This document shows, piece by piece, positions 51,792-60,954 of a stretch of 64,000 nt of DNA (positions are counted from its first letter, which is position 1; every line of letters starts with the position of its first letter). The stretch lies in the NCBI GenBank assembly GCA_963776225.1, contig CAVZLL010000001.1, forward strand, positions 620,001 to 684,000, in the 5' to 3' direction. The position numbers and the translations under genes are program-made. The notes beneath the pieces were generated by a model. It did not search any database and was not told the DNA's origin. It saw nothing but the letters and a program-made list of their open reading frames with translations. Source of the DNA: Bog-756 sp963776225 (GTDB lineage: Bacteria > Actinomycetota > Acidimicrobiia > Acidimicrobiales > RAAP-2).

Positions 51792-53585
51792 TCAGGGACC
51801 TTCTCCCCCGGTCGGGGTGCACGAGCGCGGATCCCACGGTTGGAGCGGAGAGGTGGGAGTGGTGACCGGTTGGAAGGGCCCGCTGGTGCCCTGAGACGCC
51901 GACGCGGCAGGGGCGGTGGCTGCCGGGGAGGTTGCCGCAGGCGCGGTGGCCGCGGTGGGGGCGGGCGCGGCCGAGGAGGGGGGGACCACCGTGAACTGGG
52001 TTCCGGTGACCACGGTGACCGCCGCGCCGTCGGTGGTCGGACCGAGGGCGGTGATGACCGAACCGGTCATCGACACGGCCACGGCCTGGGCGGCGGCCTG
52101 GTCCGCCGCGGTCTTGTGGGCGTAGTAGACGACGGTCTCCGCCTCGGCACCGACCGACGGTGAGTCGCCGACACCGGTGACCTGGAAGCCGAGGGCGTGC
52201 AGGGCGGCGCCGGTGTCCGTGGCCTGGTTGGTGGTGCCGGTGCCGTTGAGCACCGAGACGGTCACCGCGCCCGGGCTGGGAAGGGGCTCCCCGGTCATGG
52301 AGTCCGTCGTGGCGCCGATGTGGAGGAACTGGTCGATGACCCGGCGGTCGTCGGTGATCGACGGGAACTCGATGTCGCCGTAGTAGGCCCCCTTGTAGAG
52401 GTACGACCCGAACTGGTCGATCTCGACCGGGAGGGTGAGCTGGGGAGCCGAGTTCACGTTGACCGAATGGAAGGCGAGGACGATCCCGAGCATGTCCCCG
52501 GTCGAGAAGGTGCGGTCGACGTTGAGCTGGGGTGCCACCCCGCTGATCAACTGCTCGTCGGTGACGGGGTCGGACAGCCCGTTCTTGGAGACCGCTGTGG
52601 CCAGCACCCGTAGGAACTCGTGGTCGCGGCGGATCCGGGCCAGGTCGCTCAGGTTCTCGGACGGCCAGTAGCTGGCGTCGGCGGTCGTGACCCCCGACGG
52701 CTTGTACTGGAGGTGCCTGGCCCGGACGACCTGCAGGGCGTGGAAGCCGTCGAGCGACACGCAACCCGGGTCGAGGACCTTGAGACCCGAATAGGCGTCG
52801 AAGACCGGCTCCGGGAAGTACATCTTGACCCCGCCGAGGGCGTCGACCACGTTGGCAAAGGTGTCGAAGTTGAGGACCACGTAGTGCTGGATTTGGATGC
52901 CGAAGTCCTCGTTGATGGCCGCGACCAGCTGGCTCGGGCCCTGGTAGAGGGCAGCGTCGATCTTGTTCGCGCCGGTGGTCCGGGCGTTGGGCACGAACAG
53001 GTCGCGGGGGATCGAGAGGATCGAGACCGAGTGCCGGTTCGGGTCGAGGTGGAGGATCATGACCACGTCGCTGTTGACACCGTTGACCCCCTGCGAACAG
53101 AGGCCGTAGGCGGCGTTCTGCACCTTGAGCGCGCACCGGTCGGTCGATCCGACCAGCAGGATGTTCTCGGTCCCCGCGTCGGCACCGGTGGTCGGGACGT
53201 TGCTCAGGCCGCGGACGTCGAAGCGGTGGATCTCGTGGTTGATGTACCAGGCGTACCCGGCTGTCCCGCCGACGACGATGACGAGCACGGCGCCGATCGA
53301 CCCGAGGACCCACCAGAGCCTGCGGTGTCGTGAACGGGTCCGGGTGCCCCGGGCCGCGACCTGCTCGCCGAGCTCGAGCAGACCGCGCTCGTCGAAGGTG
53401 GAGGTGCCGGCTGCCGAGGTTCGCCCGCCGGCCCCGTTGCCCGACCGGGACGCGGAACGGTGTGCCGCCCGGCCGGCCACCATGGAGTCGCCGAGGGCGC
53501 GCAACCGGTCTTCCGAGGAGGAAGGGGAGGTCGTGGAATTCGGGGGGGAATCGAGCCCGGGGCCCTCGGGACCGCGTCGAGCCAT
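51792..53585 (-). CDS. LytR-CpsA-Psr family cell-wall ligase
   Basis: This 597-residue protein has a cytoplasmic hydrophilic N-terminus and one membrane helix (about 97-120, WWVLGSIGAVLVIVVGGTAGYAW). The LCP domain has NSDVVMILHLDPNRHSVSILSIPRDLFVP with catalytic-type Arg/Asp, INEDFGIQIQHYVVLNF and YYGDIEFPSI. A LytR_C domain (VSVLNGTGTTNQATDTG) and an Ala/Pro/Thr tail follow. LCP proteins attach glycopolymers such as arabinogalactan or teichoic acid to peptidoglycan. ATG at 53585. This links the window to surface glycan assembly. Confidence 0.93.
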   Translation of the reverse strand: MARRGPEGPGLDSPPNSTTSPSSSEDRLRALGDSMVAGRAAHRSASRSGNGAGGRTSAAGTSTFDERGLLELGEQVAARGTRTRSRHRRLWWVLGSIGAVLVIVVGGTAGYAWYINHEIHRFDVRGLSNVPTTGADAGTENILLVGSTDRCALKVQNAAYGLCSQGVNGVNSDVVMILHLDPNRHSVSILSIPRDLFVPNARTTGANKIDAALYQGPSQLVAAINEDFGIQIQHYVVLNFDTFANVVDALGGVKMYFPEPVFDAYSGLKVLDPGCVSLDGFHALQVVRARHLQYKPSGVTTADASYWPSENLSDLARIRRDHEFLRVLATAVSKNGLSDPVTDEQLISGVAPQLNVDRTFSTGDMLGIVLAFHSVNVNSAPQLTLPVEIDQFGSYLYKGAYYGDIEFPSITDDRRVIDQFLHIGATTDSMTGEPLPSPGAVTVSVLNGTGTTNQATDTGAALHALGFQVTGVGDSPSVGAEAETVVYYAHKTAADQAAAQAVAVSMTGSVITALGPTTDGAAVTVVTGTQFTVVPPSSAAPAPTAATAPAATSPAATAPAASASQGTSGPFQPVTTPTSPLQPWDPRSCTPTGGEGP

Positions 53586-53669
53586 GGCCCGAAACGGTAG
53601 CAAGGCAGCCTGCCGGTTTGGTGGCACGGCGGCCCGGCTCGAGCGGTCGTCGGAGCTCCGGCCAGGGTC

Positions 53670-55295
53670 TCAGCGTTCCTCTGCACCGCCGAGCGCCGCG
53701 ACCTGCGGGCGTTCCGGCCGCGGGCCGGGGCGGTCGGTCGCCAGCACCCCGATGTCCTCCTGGCGCAACCGCAGGGTCTCCCACCAGTAGCGGACGGTCC
53801 AGGTCGGCCAGTTGTTGGTGATCCTGCCCGAGGCCGACTTGTACCAGCTGGTGCATCCGGCGGCCCAGGCGGTCCGGGTCAGACGCGACTGGGTGTGCCG
53901 GTCGTCCCGTTGGTAGGCGGCCTCGGTCACCTCGACGGGAGGGACGGTTCCGGCGGTGCCGGCGCGGGTCTGGGCCGCGAGCGCCTGGAGGATGAGGTTG
54001 AGCTGGCGCTCGACCATGAACAGGATCGAGTTGTGCCCGAGGTTGGTGTTGGGTCCGTAGAGCAGGTAGCAGTTCGGGAAGCCGGGCACGGTCGTACCGA
54101 GATAGGCGTGCGCGCCCTCCTCCCAGACGGCTGCCAGGGTGCGACCCCCGGTTCCGGTCACCGGGATGTGGGCCAGCAGGTCGGTGGTCGAGAAGCCGGT
54201 CCCGAAGACGATGACGTCGGCCGGGTGCCGGGCGCCGTCAACCGTGGTCACGGCGTCGGCCTCGATCCGGGCGATGGGCGAGTCGACCACCGAGACCGTC
54301 GGGCGGAGGAGCGCCGGGTACCAGTCGTTCGAGATGAGGATCCGCTTGCAGCCGACCGGGTAGTCGGGGACGACCACGCGCTCGGGGAGGCGGTCGCAGA
54401 CCACGCCCTCCCGGATGCCCTTCCGGAACAGATCCTGCAGCTTGCGCGCCGCCCAGCTGTCCCGGCGGAACCAGAGCCACCGCGCTTCGAGCCTCCAGTA
54501 GATCGACCAGCGGTAGGCGGTCCGGAGCGGCCGGACCCGCTCGAGCACCCGACGGGTGGCAGACCGGTAGGGGCGGTCCTTCTTCGGCCCGACGTAGTTG
54601 GGGCTGCGCTGGAAGACGGTGACCGACGCGGCCGTCGCGGCCACCGGTGGCACGAACTGGATGGCGCTGGCCCCGCTCCCGACCACCGCCACCCGCTTGC
54701 CGGCGAGCTCCACCGTGTGATCCCACCGCGCCGAGTGCCACGACGGTCCCTCGAAGGCCCCGAGACCCGGGAGGTCGGGGACGTGCGGCCGGTTGAGCTG
54801 TCCGCAGGCGAAGAGCACGGCGTCGGCGACGAGCTCTTCCGCCACGGGCTCGCCCCCCTCCGGCGGCGTCCCGGTGACCGTCAGGTGCCAGGTGCCGGCC
54901 GGCCGGTCGTAGGTCGCCGAGCGCACGCGGGTCCCGAGCCGGAGGTGGGCGCGGAGATGGTGACGGTCGACCAGCTGCTCGGCGTAGGAGAGGATCTCCG
55001 GCTGGTCGGCGAACCGCCGGGACCAGTCGGTCTTGGGTGCGAAGGAGAACGAGTAGAGGTGGGAGGGGACGTCGCAGGCGCACCCCGGGTAGACGTTGTC
55101 GCGCCAGGTGCCGCCCACCCCCTCCGACTGTTCGACGATGGTGAACGAGCGGACTCCGGCACGGGTGAGCTGGACCGCGGCGGCCAGCCCGGAGAGTCCC
55201 GCACCGACGATGAGCACCCGCGGGATGGGGCGCCCCTCGGCCCGTGCCGCACCCACCTCTCGTTCGAGGGTCCGCCGACCGATGTCCAATGCCAT
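53670..55295 (-). CDS. Baeyer-Villiger-type flavin monooxygenase
   Basis: This 541-residue protein has the FAD motif RVLIVGAGLSGLAAAVQL, GVGGTWRDNVYPGCACDVPSHLYSFSF, the Baeyer-Villiger fingerprint FEGPSWHSARW (FxGxxxHxxxW), the NADPH motif VAVVGSGASAIQF and VIVFGTGF near the C-terminus. Such enzymes insert oxygen next to a ketone. The ATG at 55295 lies upstream of the FAD fold by about 25 residues. The natural substrate is unknown; nearby P450 and LLM genes suggest terpenoid or steroid-like breakdown (inference). Confidence 0.92.
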   Translation of the reverse strand: MALDIGRRTLEREVGAARAEGRPIPRVLIVGAGLSGLAAAVQLTRAGVRSFTIVEQSEGVGGTWRDNVYPGCACDVPSHLYSFSFAPKTDWSRRFADQPEILSYAEQLVDRHHLRAHLRLGTRVRSATYDRPAGTWHLTVTGTPPEGGEPVAEELVADAVLFACGQLNRPHVPDLPGLGAFEGPSWHSARWDHTVELAGKRVAVVGSGASAIQFVPPVAATAASVTVFQRSPNYVGPKKDRPYRSATRRVLERVRPLRTAYRWSIYWRLEARWLWFRRDSWAARKLQDLFRKGIREGVVCDRLPERVVVPDYPVGCKRILISNDWYPALLRPTVSVVDSPIARIEADAVTTVDGARHPADVIVFGTGFSTTDLLAHIPVTGTGGRTLAAVWEEGAHAYLGTTVPGFPNCYLLYGPNTNLGHNSILFMVERQLNLILQALAAQTRAGTAGTVPPVEVTEAAYQRDDRHTQSRLTRTAWAAGCTSWYKSASGRITNNWPTWTVRYWWETLRLRQEDIGVLATDRPGPRPERPQVAALGGAEER

Positions 55296-55404
55296 GTCTC
55301 CCCCTCGGGTCCGAGCGTAGTGGAGCGGGCGAGCCGGTACGGCGGCGACGCAGCCACCGGAGCGCGAGGTTGCAGCCCTCACGGACGCTCTGCAGACTCG
55401 GTGT

Positions 55405-56202
55405 GTGAACGGTCGACCGAGCGAGCCGCCGGCAGAGGGGGACGGCGCCGAGCCGCCCGCGCCACGGGTCACCAGGACGGCCCGGGCGCGGGCGATGGTC
55501 ACCCAGTCCCTCCGGTCGCTGCTCCACCCCGAGGGGCTCCCCGCGGGAGCCTCCGCCGAGCTCGAGTCCGTGTTCGGGGAGATCGGACGCGAAGCGCTGG
55601 CTCCGGGCCGCGGGTGGTTCGGACGGGTCCGGGCTGAGGTCCGGGCGGCCACACCCCGTCTGCTCGACTGGATGTCCGCGCAGGTGGTCGAGCGCCCGGC
55701 CGTGCTCATGGACCGGACCGACGTCGAGGAGCTCTCCGCCCGCCAGAGCCGGTCGATCTCGACCGCGGTCGGAGCACTGCAGCTCGCACTGGTGGCGGCC
55801 GCCGCAGCGTCGACGCTGGAGGGCGGTCCTGTGCTCGCGCTGGCCATCGACGGCGTGGCGGGACAGGTGGCCTCTGCCGTGCACGGGCTGTGCGACTGGT
55901 ACAACACCGGTTCCTACCTGGTCCGGCAGCTGGACCGGCTCGGACTGACCGTCGACGCCGGCGAGGTGCGACGGCTGACCAACGCGATCCTGCTCTCGAA
56001 GGGCCGCGCGGTCGACGAGCGGTTGCTCGTCACCTCGAGCGAGCTGCGCCTGGCCCGGAAGTGGGTCGGGCAGGGGCTGGTCGACGCGCTCCCGTTCGGA
56101 TCGTCGCTCGGGAAGGCCTCCGCCCGGGCGGCCGGGCGGATCGACCGGTCCGATCTTCCCCGGCTGGTCGCCCTCCTGCGCGAGGGGCCGGCGACGGCCT
56201 GA
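55405..56202 (+). CDS. Hypothetical helical protein
   Basis: This 265-residue protein has a GTG start at 55405. It begins with a Pro/Glu-rich stretch, followed by helical segments including SISTAVGALQLALVAAAAAST (hydrophobic, possibly a buried or membrane helix) and VALLREGPATA at the end. I do not recognise a family. Codon use is like the neighbours, so it appears to be a real gene. It is divergent from the monooxygenase gene and followed by a strong hairpin. Confidence 0.6.
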   Translation: MNGRPSEPPAEGDGAEPPAPRVTRTARARAMVTQSLRSLLHPEGLPAGASAELESVFGEIGREALAPGRGWFGRVRAEVRAATPRLLDWMSAQVVERPAVLMDRTDVEELSARQSRSISTAVGALQLALVAAAAASTLEGGPVLALAIDGVAGQVASAVHGLCDWYNTGSYLVRQLDRLGLTVDAGEVRRLTNAILLSKGRAVDERLLVTSSELRLARKWVGQGLVDALPFGSSLGKASARAAGRIDRSDLPRLVALLREGPATA

Positions 56203-56214
56203 GATGCAGGGGGT

Positions 56215-56265
56215 GTTGCCGGGTCGGTCAAGCTGGTTCCGCCGGCCGCGCCCCGACCCGGCAAC
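56215..56265 (+). terminator. Hairpin after the hypothetical gene
   Basis: GTTGCCGGGTCGG (56215-56227) and CCGACCCGGCAAC (56253-56265) are perfect 13-bp inverted repeats separated by 25 bases, followed by GCTTT. It lies 13 bases after the hypothetical gene and 83 bases before the converging dioxygenase gene, so it may terminate both. Confidence 0.55.
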
Positions 56266-56348
56266 GCTTTCAACTCTGTGCCGACCCGGGCCGGCGCGGC
56301 AGGGCACAAGGTCCCATCTGCCGACCCGGTCGGCCCGGCCTGGCCCGG

Positions 56349-57113
56349 TCAGTCCACGCGGAACGCGGCCATCGAGAGCGAACCGCCCACGTACCCGTCG
56401 ACCAGGGTGGTCACCGCACCCCCCGAGGCGGCCGCCAGCCCGGCGATCGGCGCCAGCGGGAGGAAGTGGTCCGGGGTCGGCACCGCCAGGTGGTAGTCCG
56501 GGTCGGTTGCCAGGCTCCCGACCCGTTCGGGATCGGCCTGCATGAGCTCGCCGCAGCGCTCGTTGAAGCGCACCGCCCAGTCGGTGCCGCGCTCGCCGCC
56601 GCCCCAGTCGAGGAGCCCGAGGTTGTGGACCACGTTGCCGCTCCCGAGCACCAGGACCCCGCGTGCACGCAGGGGCGCCAGGCGCACCCCGAGGTCGAAG
56701 TGCTCGTCCCACCCCTCGGTGGCGTTGACCGAGAGCTGGAGCACGGGGACCCGGGCAGCAGGGAGCACGTGGACCATCACCGACCAGGTCCCGTGGTCGA
56801 GCCCCCAACCGTCGTGGTCGAGCCCTGCCCAGCGTGGAGCGATCGCCCCGACCACCTCTGCGGCGATCCCGGGGGACCCGGGTGCGGGGTACTCGACGTC
56901 GTACAGCTCCTGGGGGAAGCCGTAGAAGTCGTGGATGGTGCGCGGGCGCTCCATGGCGGTGACCAGTGTCGATCCCACGTACCAGTGGGCGGAGATCACC
57001 ACGACGGCGCTGGGCTCGGGAAGCGAGCCCCCGAACGCCCGCCAGACCCGGGTGTAGGTGTTGTCGGAGAGCGCGTTGCGGGGATCGCCGTGGCCGATGA
57101 AGGCCGCAGGCAT
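56349..57113 (-). CDS. LigB-type extradiol dioxygenase (DODA-like)
   Basis: This 254-residue protein shows the metal-site motifs GHGDP near residue 8, SAHWY, VLVLGSGNVVHNLG and TPDHFLPL, typical of the DODA/YgiD group of class III extradiol dioxygenases. These open catechol-type rings; the E. coli enzyme acts on DOPA. It is slightly shorter than average. The ATG overlaps the stop of the upstream membrane protein (ATGA), placing it in the cytochrome b operon. That location is unusual for this family. Confidence 0.88.
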   Translation of the reverse strand: MPAAFIGHGDPRNALSDNTYTRVWRAFGGSLPEPSAVVVISAHWYVGSTLVTAMERPRTIHDFYGFPQELYDVEYPAPGSPGIAAEVVGAIAPRWAGLDHDGWGLDHGTWSVMVHVLPAARVPVLQLSVNATEGWDEHFDLGVRLAPLRARGVLVLGSGNVVHNLGLLDWGGGERGTDWAVRFNERCGELMQADPERVGSLATDPDYHLAVPTPDHFLPLAPIAGLAAASGGAVTTLVDGYVGGSLSMAAFRVD

Positions 57114-58111
57114 CAGCTCACCCGCTCGACCTCCCGGTAGTGGGTCCGCCAGATCAGACGGTAGAGGCGGGTCCATCGCGGAATCGAGCGTATCCCGGGG
57201 ATGAACGGGACCAGCGCGAGGAGAATGGTGAGGACGATCATGATGCTGAAGACCTGCAGGTCGGCATTGGCCGAGGTCTTGATCGGGGAAACCTGGTACC
57301 AGAGGGTGTAGAGCCAGAGCCACGCCTGCCCCGGGTAGTTCCCCGTCTCGTTCATCATCCCCCACTGGTCGCCGGAGAGATGCTGGGCATCTGCGAGGTT
57401 GGCCAGGTACGCACCGTCGGCGACGAACAGGAGGGGCTTGGTGTAGTCGGTCCCGTAGAACTGGCGCGAGCTGAGCAGGGCCCCGTCGAGCGCCCCGCTG
57501 CGGGCCATCGAGGTCAGCCCGTCGATGATCGTCCCGACCGGGCCGTAGTCGCCCGGCGGGACGACCAGCTTGCCGTCGGCGAAGGTGGCGTTGGCCACCG
57601 CCTTCTCGTAGGCGGCCGTCCAGGACGCCTGCTGGGCCGGCGAGGCCGCCTGGTACTCGGCCACCGCGGCCGAGACCTCAGGGTTGTCGGGGAGGGTCGA
57701 GAGCGGACCGAGCACGTCGTCTTGGGCCGTGTCGATCGGGTGGTGCACCCCGAGCCACTTCTCGGGTGAGAACGGCCCGATCGACTGGGAGGTGCCGTTG
57801 GTGTTGTAGGGCGGGCCATAGCTGGCGGTCGGGCTGGTCCCGTCCAGTTCGGTGATCGCGGTCTGAGCGAAGTCGACCGGGTCGGTCCTCGACCACGACT
57901 GGACGGTGACCGGCTTCTCGTCCGGGGAGCCGAAGAGAACAGCGAGCCCGACCACCAGGACCACGACCACCAGGAGCGCGGTCAGGAACTCCTTGACCAG
58001 GTCGTAAGGCTCGTACTTCCCGTGCCACTCCGCTACGTCCCGGTCGGGATTGAACCGCCTGCCCATCCTGTGGGACGTCCCCTCGGACCCGGGGGTCGGG
58101 TCGGGGCTCAC
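57113..58111 (-). CDS. Cytochrome b-associated membrane protein, large extracytoplasmic domain
   Basis: This 332-residue protein has one helix near the N-terminus (about 41-62, EFLTALLVVVVLVVGLAVLF) and an extracytoplasmic region of about 220 residues (many Tyr/Asp/Asn, no CxxCH haem c motif). A C-terminal helix is followed by PFIPGIRSIPRWTRLYRLIWR. The C-terminal helix and basic end resemble proteins annotated as cytochrome b6 C-terminal subunits, but subunit IV helices are not all present. The GTG overlaps the cytochrome b stop (GTGA). It is probably the second subunit of a quinol-linked complex. Confidence 0.6.
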   Translation of the reverse strand: MSPDPTPGSEGTSHRMGRRFNPDRDVAEWHGKYEPYDLVKEFLTALLVVVVLVVGLAVLFGSPDEKPVTVQSWSRTDPVDFAQTAITELDGTSPTASYGPPYNTNGTSQSIGPFSPEKWLGVHHPIDTAQDDVLGPLSTLPDNPEVSAAVAEYQAASPAQQASWTAAYEKAVANATFADGKLVVPPGDYGPVGTIIDGLTSMARSGALDGALLSSRQFYGTDYTKPLLFVADGAYLANLADAQHLSGDQWGMMNETGNYPGQAWLWLYTLWYQVSPIKTSANADLQVFSIMIVLTILLALVPFIPGIRSIPRWTRLYRLIWRTHYREVERVS

Positions 58112-58857
58112 CCTCGGACCCCTGCGGTGCCGGGCTCACCGTCGGGGGCACCGGCCGGGGCGTCCCCAGTCGTCGCGCCGCCCGGGTCGCCACCCTTCGC
58201 GGCGAAGGGCGGCACCACTCCCCGGAGCCGGACCAGCAGGACGTGGATGCCGACCAGGAGCACCACGCAGAGGGGCAGGAGCATGATGTGCCACATGAGC
58301 ATCTGGCCGAAGTTGGTCACGTTGAAGATGGCGCCTGCGCCCGTCGAGTTGATCCCGTCCTTGGCCTGGGTGCTGATCCACTGCGAGTCGAAGTTCTGTT
58401 GGGAGAGGTAGCCGGTGAAGGCGGCGCCGATCGACACGAGGAAGGTGACCACACCGGTGATCCAGGTGGCCCGGCGGCGTCCCCGCCAGGCCGCCATGAA
58501 GAACTTGCCCCAGAGGTGGACGACCATGGCGAAGAAGAAGACCTCGACGCTCCAGAGGTGGAGCGAGTTCACGAACAGCCCGGTCGACGAGAGGTGCCAC
58601 CAGTTGGGGCCCATGACGGCGAGCACCATGCCGGTGACGATGACCACGAGGAGGGCCGAGATGGTGACCACGCCGAAGACGTAGATCCACGACGCGACGT
58701 AGGCGGGCTGGCGGTCGGGGAGGAGGCGGTCGGGGGGCAGGGCCTCCACCGCGGCCCCCCGCAATTTGGCGGTCCACTGCCCGGCATCCTCGGGCCGATC
58801 CGCGGCGATGCCGGGGGACGGATCGGTCGCCTGCGGCGGGGGGCCGGTGATGGTCAT
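58108..58857 (-). CDS. Cytochrome b/b6 N-terminal type protein
   Basis: This 249-residue protein has four membrane helices with four haem-ligand histidines. H100 and H114 are in NSLHLWSVEVFFFAMVVHLW (13 residues between). H190 and H205 are in MWHIMLLPLCVVLLVGIH (14 between, as in the b6f type). FTGYLSQQNFDSQW follows helix C. It should bind two b haems and exchange electrons with menaquinone. No Rieske or cytochrome c gene is adjacent. Its ATG overlaps the stop of the small gene upstream and its stop overlaps the next gene. Confidence 0.88.
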   Translation of the reverse strand: MTITGPPPQATDPSPGIAADRPEDAGQWTAKLRGAAVEALPPDRLLPDRQPAYVASWIYVFGVVTISALLVVIVTGMVLAVMGPNWWHLSSTGLFVNSLHLWSVEVFFFAMVVHLWGKFFMAAWRGRRRATWITGVVTFLVSIGAAFTGYLSQQNFDSQWISTQAKDGINSTGAGAIFNVTNFGQMLMWHIMLLPLCVVLLVGIHVLLVRLRGVVPPFAAKGGDPGGATTGDAPAGAPDGEPGTAGVRG

Positions 58858-59045
58858 CGGTCATCCCTCCGGCGGTGCCCGAAGGGGATCAGGATCGCCG
58901 CGAAGAACACGACGATCATGAGCCCGATGAGCACCAGGTTGGCGACGGAGATCTGGATGAACCCCCAGTGGACGTAGTGGCCGGGATGGTTGAGGTCGAC
59001 CAGGCTCCCGACCAGGGCTCCGAGGACGACTGCGGCTGCGTGCAT
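58854..59045 (-). CDS. Small membrane subunit of the cytochrome b operon
   Basis: This 63-residue protein starts MHAAAVVLGALVGSLVDLNHPGHYV and has a long hydrophobic segment (VANLVLIGLMIVVFFAAILIPFG). An excellent ribosome site (AAGGAGG) precedes the ATG. Its stop overlaps the cytochrome b start (ATGA). The tight coupling suggests a small structural subunit of the complex. No known family is recognised. Confidence 0.75.
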   Translation of the reverse strand: MHAAAVVLGALVGSLVDLNHPGHYVHWGFIQISVANLVLIGLMIVVFFAAILIPFGHRRRDDR

Positions 59046-59224
59046 GTGGGTGACCTCCTTGGTCGAAGGTTACGGAGGTGCTGGTGACGACCATAGGGCC
59101 GAAAGTCACCGGGATCGGGGAGCCGGCACCCCCGGCCCGATGGGCCGATGCCCGCCCGGGGCGTTCCGTCCTACGCTCGAGGTGACGTCCGCCCCCACGA
59201 CGACCCGCTGCCCAGGAGGACCCC

Positions 59225-60115
59225 ATGGAGCTCGGTATCCACTTCGCCAACTGCACCTACCCCGGCGGGGCCGCCACACTCGGCGCGACCCTCGGCGGGA
59301 CGGCCCGCGCTGCCGAGGAGTCAGGCTGTTCGACCTTCAGCCTGATGGACCACTACTTCCAGATGGAGCAGTTCGCCGACCGCCACGAGCCGATGCTCGA
59401 GGGCTACACCTCGCTCGGCTTCCTGGCCGGCCTGACCGAGCGGATGACGCTCGGTCTGCTGGTCACCGGGGTCACCTACCGGCACCCCGGCCTGCTGGCC
59501 AAGATCGTGACCACCCTCGACGTGGTCTCCTCCGGGCGCGCCCAGCTGGGCATCGGGGCGGCCTGGTACGAGCGCGAGCACCTCGCCCTCGGCGTTCCGT
59601 TCCCTCCGGTCGCCGAACGCTTCGAGCGTCTCGAGGAGACCCTGCAGATCTGCCACCAGATGTGGAGCGACGACGACGGTCCCTTCGTCGGACGGTTCTA
59701 CCGGCTCGACGAGACCATCTGCTCGCCGCCCCCGGTGAGCCGTCCGCGCCCGCGGATCCTGGTGGGCGGCGGCGGCGAGCGCAAGACCCTGCGCCTCGTC
59801 GCACGCTACGCCGATGCGTGCAACCTCTTCGCCGCCGACCCTGCAGGGGTCGCCCACAAGCTCGAGGTCCTGGCCCGGCACTGCGACGCGGAGGACCGGG
59901 ACCCCGCCTCGATCGAGACGACCATTCTCGCGATGGGCCCGGTCGCGGACCCGCTGGCCGACCCGGACGGCTTCGTGCGCGCGATGGAGGAGTACGCCGC
60001 GCTCGGGGTCCGGTTGGTCGAGGTGATGCCGCTGGTCGAGGACCCGGTGTCGTGGGCGTCCCGGCTCGGCGACGAGGTCGTCCCGCGCCTCGCGGAGCTC
60101 GGCCCGGTCGGGTGA
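59225..60115 (+). CDS. LLM-class F420-dependent oxidoreductase
   Basis: This 296-residue luciferase-like TIM barrel starts MELGIHFANCTYPGGAA and has FSLMDHYFQMEQ, RHPGLLAKIVTTLDVVSSGRAQLGIGAAW and PRPRILVGGGGERKTLRL. This pattern is typical of actinobacterial F420-dependent members. It is likely to use F420H2 rather than FMN, but this rests on similarity. The ATG is preceded by CCAGGAGG. It is divergent from the cytochrome b operon and convergent with the next gene. Confidence 0.92.
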   Translation: MELGIHFANCTYPGGAATLGATLGGTARAAEESGCSTFSLMDHYFQMEQFADRHEPMLEGYTSLGFLAGLTERMTLGLLVTGVTYRHPGLLAKIVTTLDVVSSGRAQLGIGAAWYEREHLALGVPFPPVAERFERLEETLQICHQMWSDDDGPFVGRFYRLDETICSPPPVSRPRPRILVGGGGERKTLRLVARYADACNLFAADPAGVAHKLEVLARHCDAEDRDPASIETTILAMGPVADPLADPDGFVRAMEEYAALGVRLVEVMPLVEDPVSWASRLGDEVVPRLAELGPVG

Positions 60116-60128
60116 CCGGTCGGGCGGG

Positions 60129-60950
60129 TCAGAGCTGGTCGACGTAGGTGTCGGTGCCCACGACGGTGCGGACGAACGGTGCGGCCAGCAGCAGGGCGGC
60201 GGCACCGTCCGACTGCACCCCGTCGGTGTAGTCCCCAACCCGCTCGAGGGCGCCGACCGGGTCGCCGTCGACGAAGAGCAGCTGGACCAGTCGGGCCACC
60301 CCACCGGCCGGAGAGCCGAGGTCCATCGGAGCGTCCGCGCCACCCTGGTCGGGGGCGGAAGGAACCCACGACGCGGCGATCTCGACCGGTGATCCGGCGA
60401 GGAGGGACGGGAGCCGGGACGAGACGAGGGCACCGTGCAGGTCCGCGCCGCTGCCGGTGGTCGCGTCCCACCAGAGCACGACCAGCCCGCCGTAGCCGTG
60501 GTCGAGCGCGAGCTCGACCGGGACCGGATCGTCGTCCCGGTACGCAGAGGCCAGGTAGGTGAACGTCGAGGTGTGGACGTGGCTGCGTTCGGAGAACCCG
60601 CGCCCGTTGGCGTAGAGGTCACGCACCTGGTGGATGGACCACTCGCCGAAGTGCTCGCGCTGGTGCCCCTGTTCGACCCAGTAGACCGCCAGGTAGCTGC
60701 CGGCGTCGAGCGGCCGGGCGATGGTGCTGTCCGCCGGCCACCGGCGCTCCTTCAGGGCGCGGGTCGCGACCCACCGGCTGCCGGCGAAGAGCCACGGCCC
60801 GACCATGCAGCCGCTGTAGAAGTGGTCGCGCTCGTACCAGCGGTTGTAGGCGCGCTCGAACCCCGGGTTCGGCTCGACCAGCGTGAGCAGCATGCTGCCG
60901 ACCTTGACCGGATAGCCGTCGACCCCGCCGACATCGAGTGGGTGGCCCAC
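60129..60950 (-). CDS. Hypothetical protein paired with cytochrome P450
   Basis: This 273-residue protein has two apparent dimeric alpha-beta barrel-type halves. The core begins near MLLTLVEPNPGFERAYNRWYERDHFYSGCMVGPWLF, a pattern I recall from actinobacterial genes beside P450s, and continues with WVEQGHQREHFGEWSIHQVRDL. GTG 60950 is the longest start; an ATG at 60893 is equally possible. It starts 4 bases after the P450 stop, so they are co-transcribed. Function unknown. Confidence 0.65.
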   Translation of the reverse strand: MGHPLDVGGVDGYPVKVGSMLLTLVEPNPGFERAYNRWYERDHFYSGCMVGPWLFAGSRWVATRALKERRWPADSTIARPLDAGSYLAVYWVEQGHQREHFGEWSIHQVRDLYANGRGFSERSHVHTSTFTYLASAYRDDDPVPVELALDHGYGGLVVLWWDATTGSGADLHGALVSSRLPSLLAGSPVEIAASWVPSAPDQGGADAPMDLGSPAGGVARLVQLLFVDGDPVGALERVGDYTDGVQSDGAAALLLAAPFVRTVVGTDTYVDQL

Positions 60951-60954
60951 GGGA

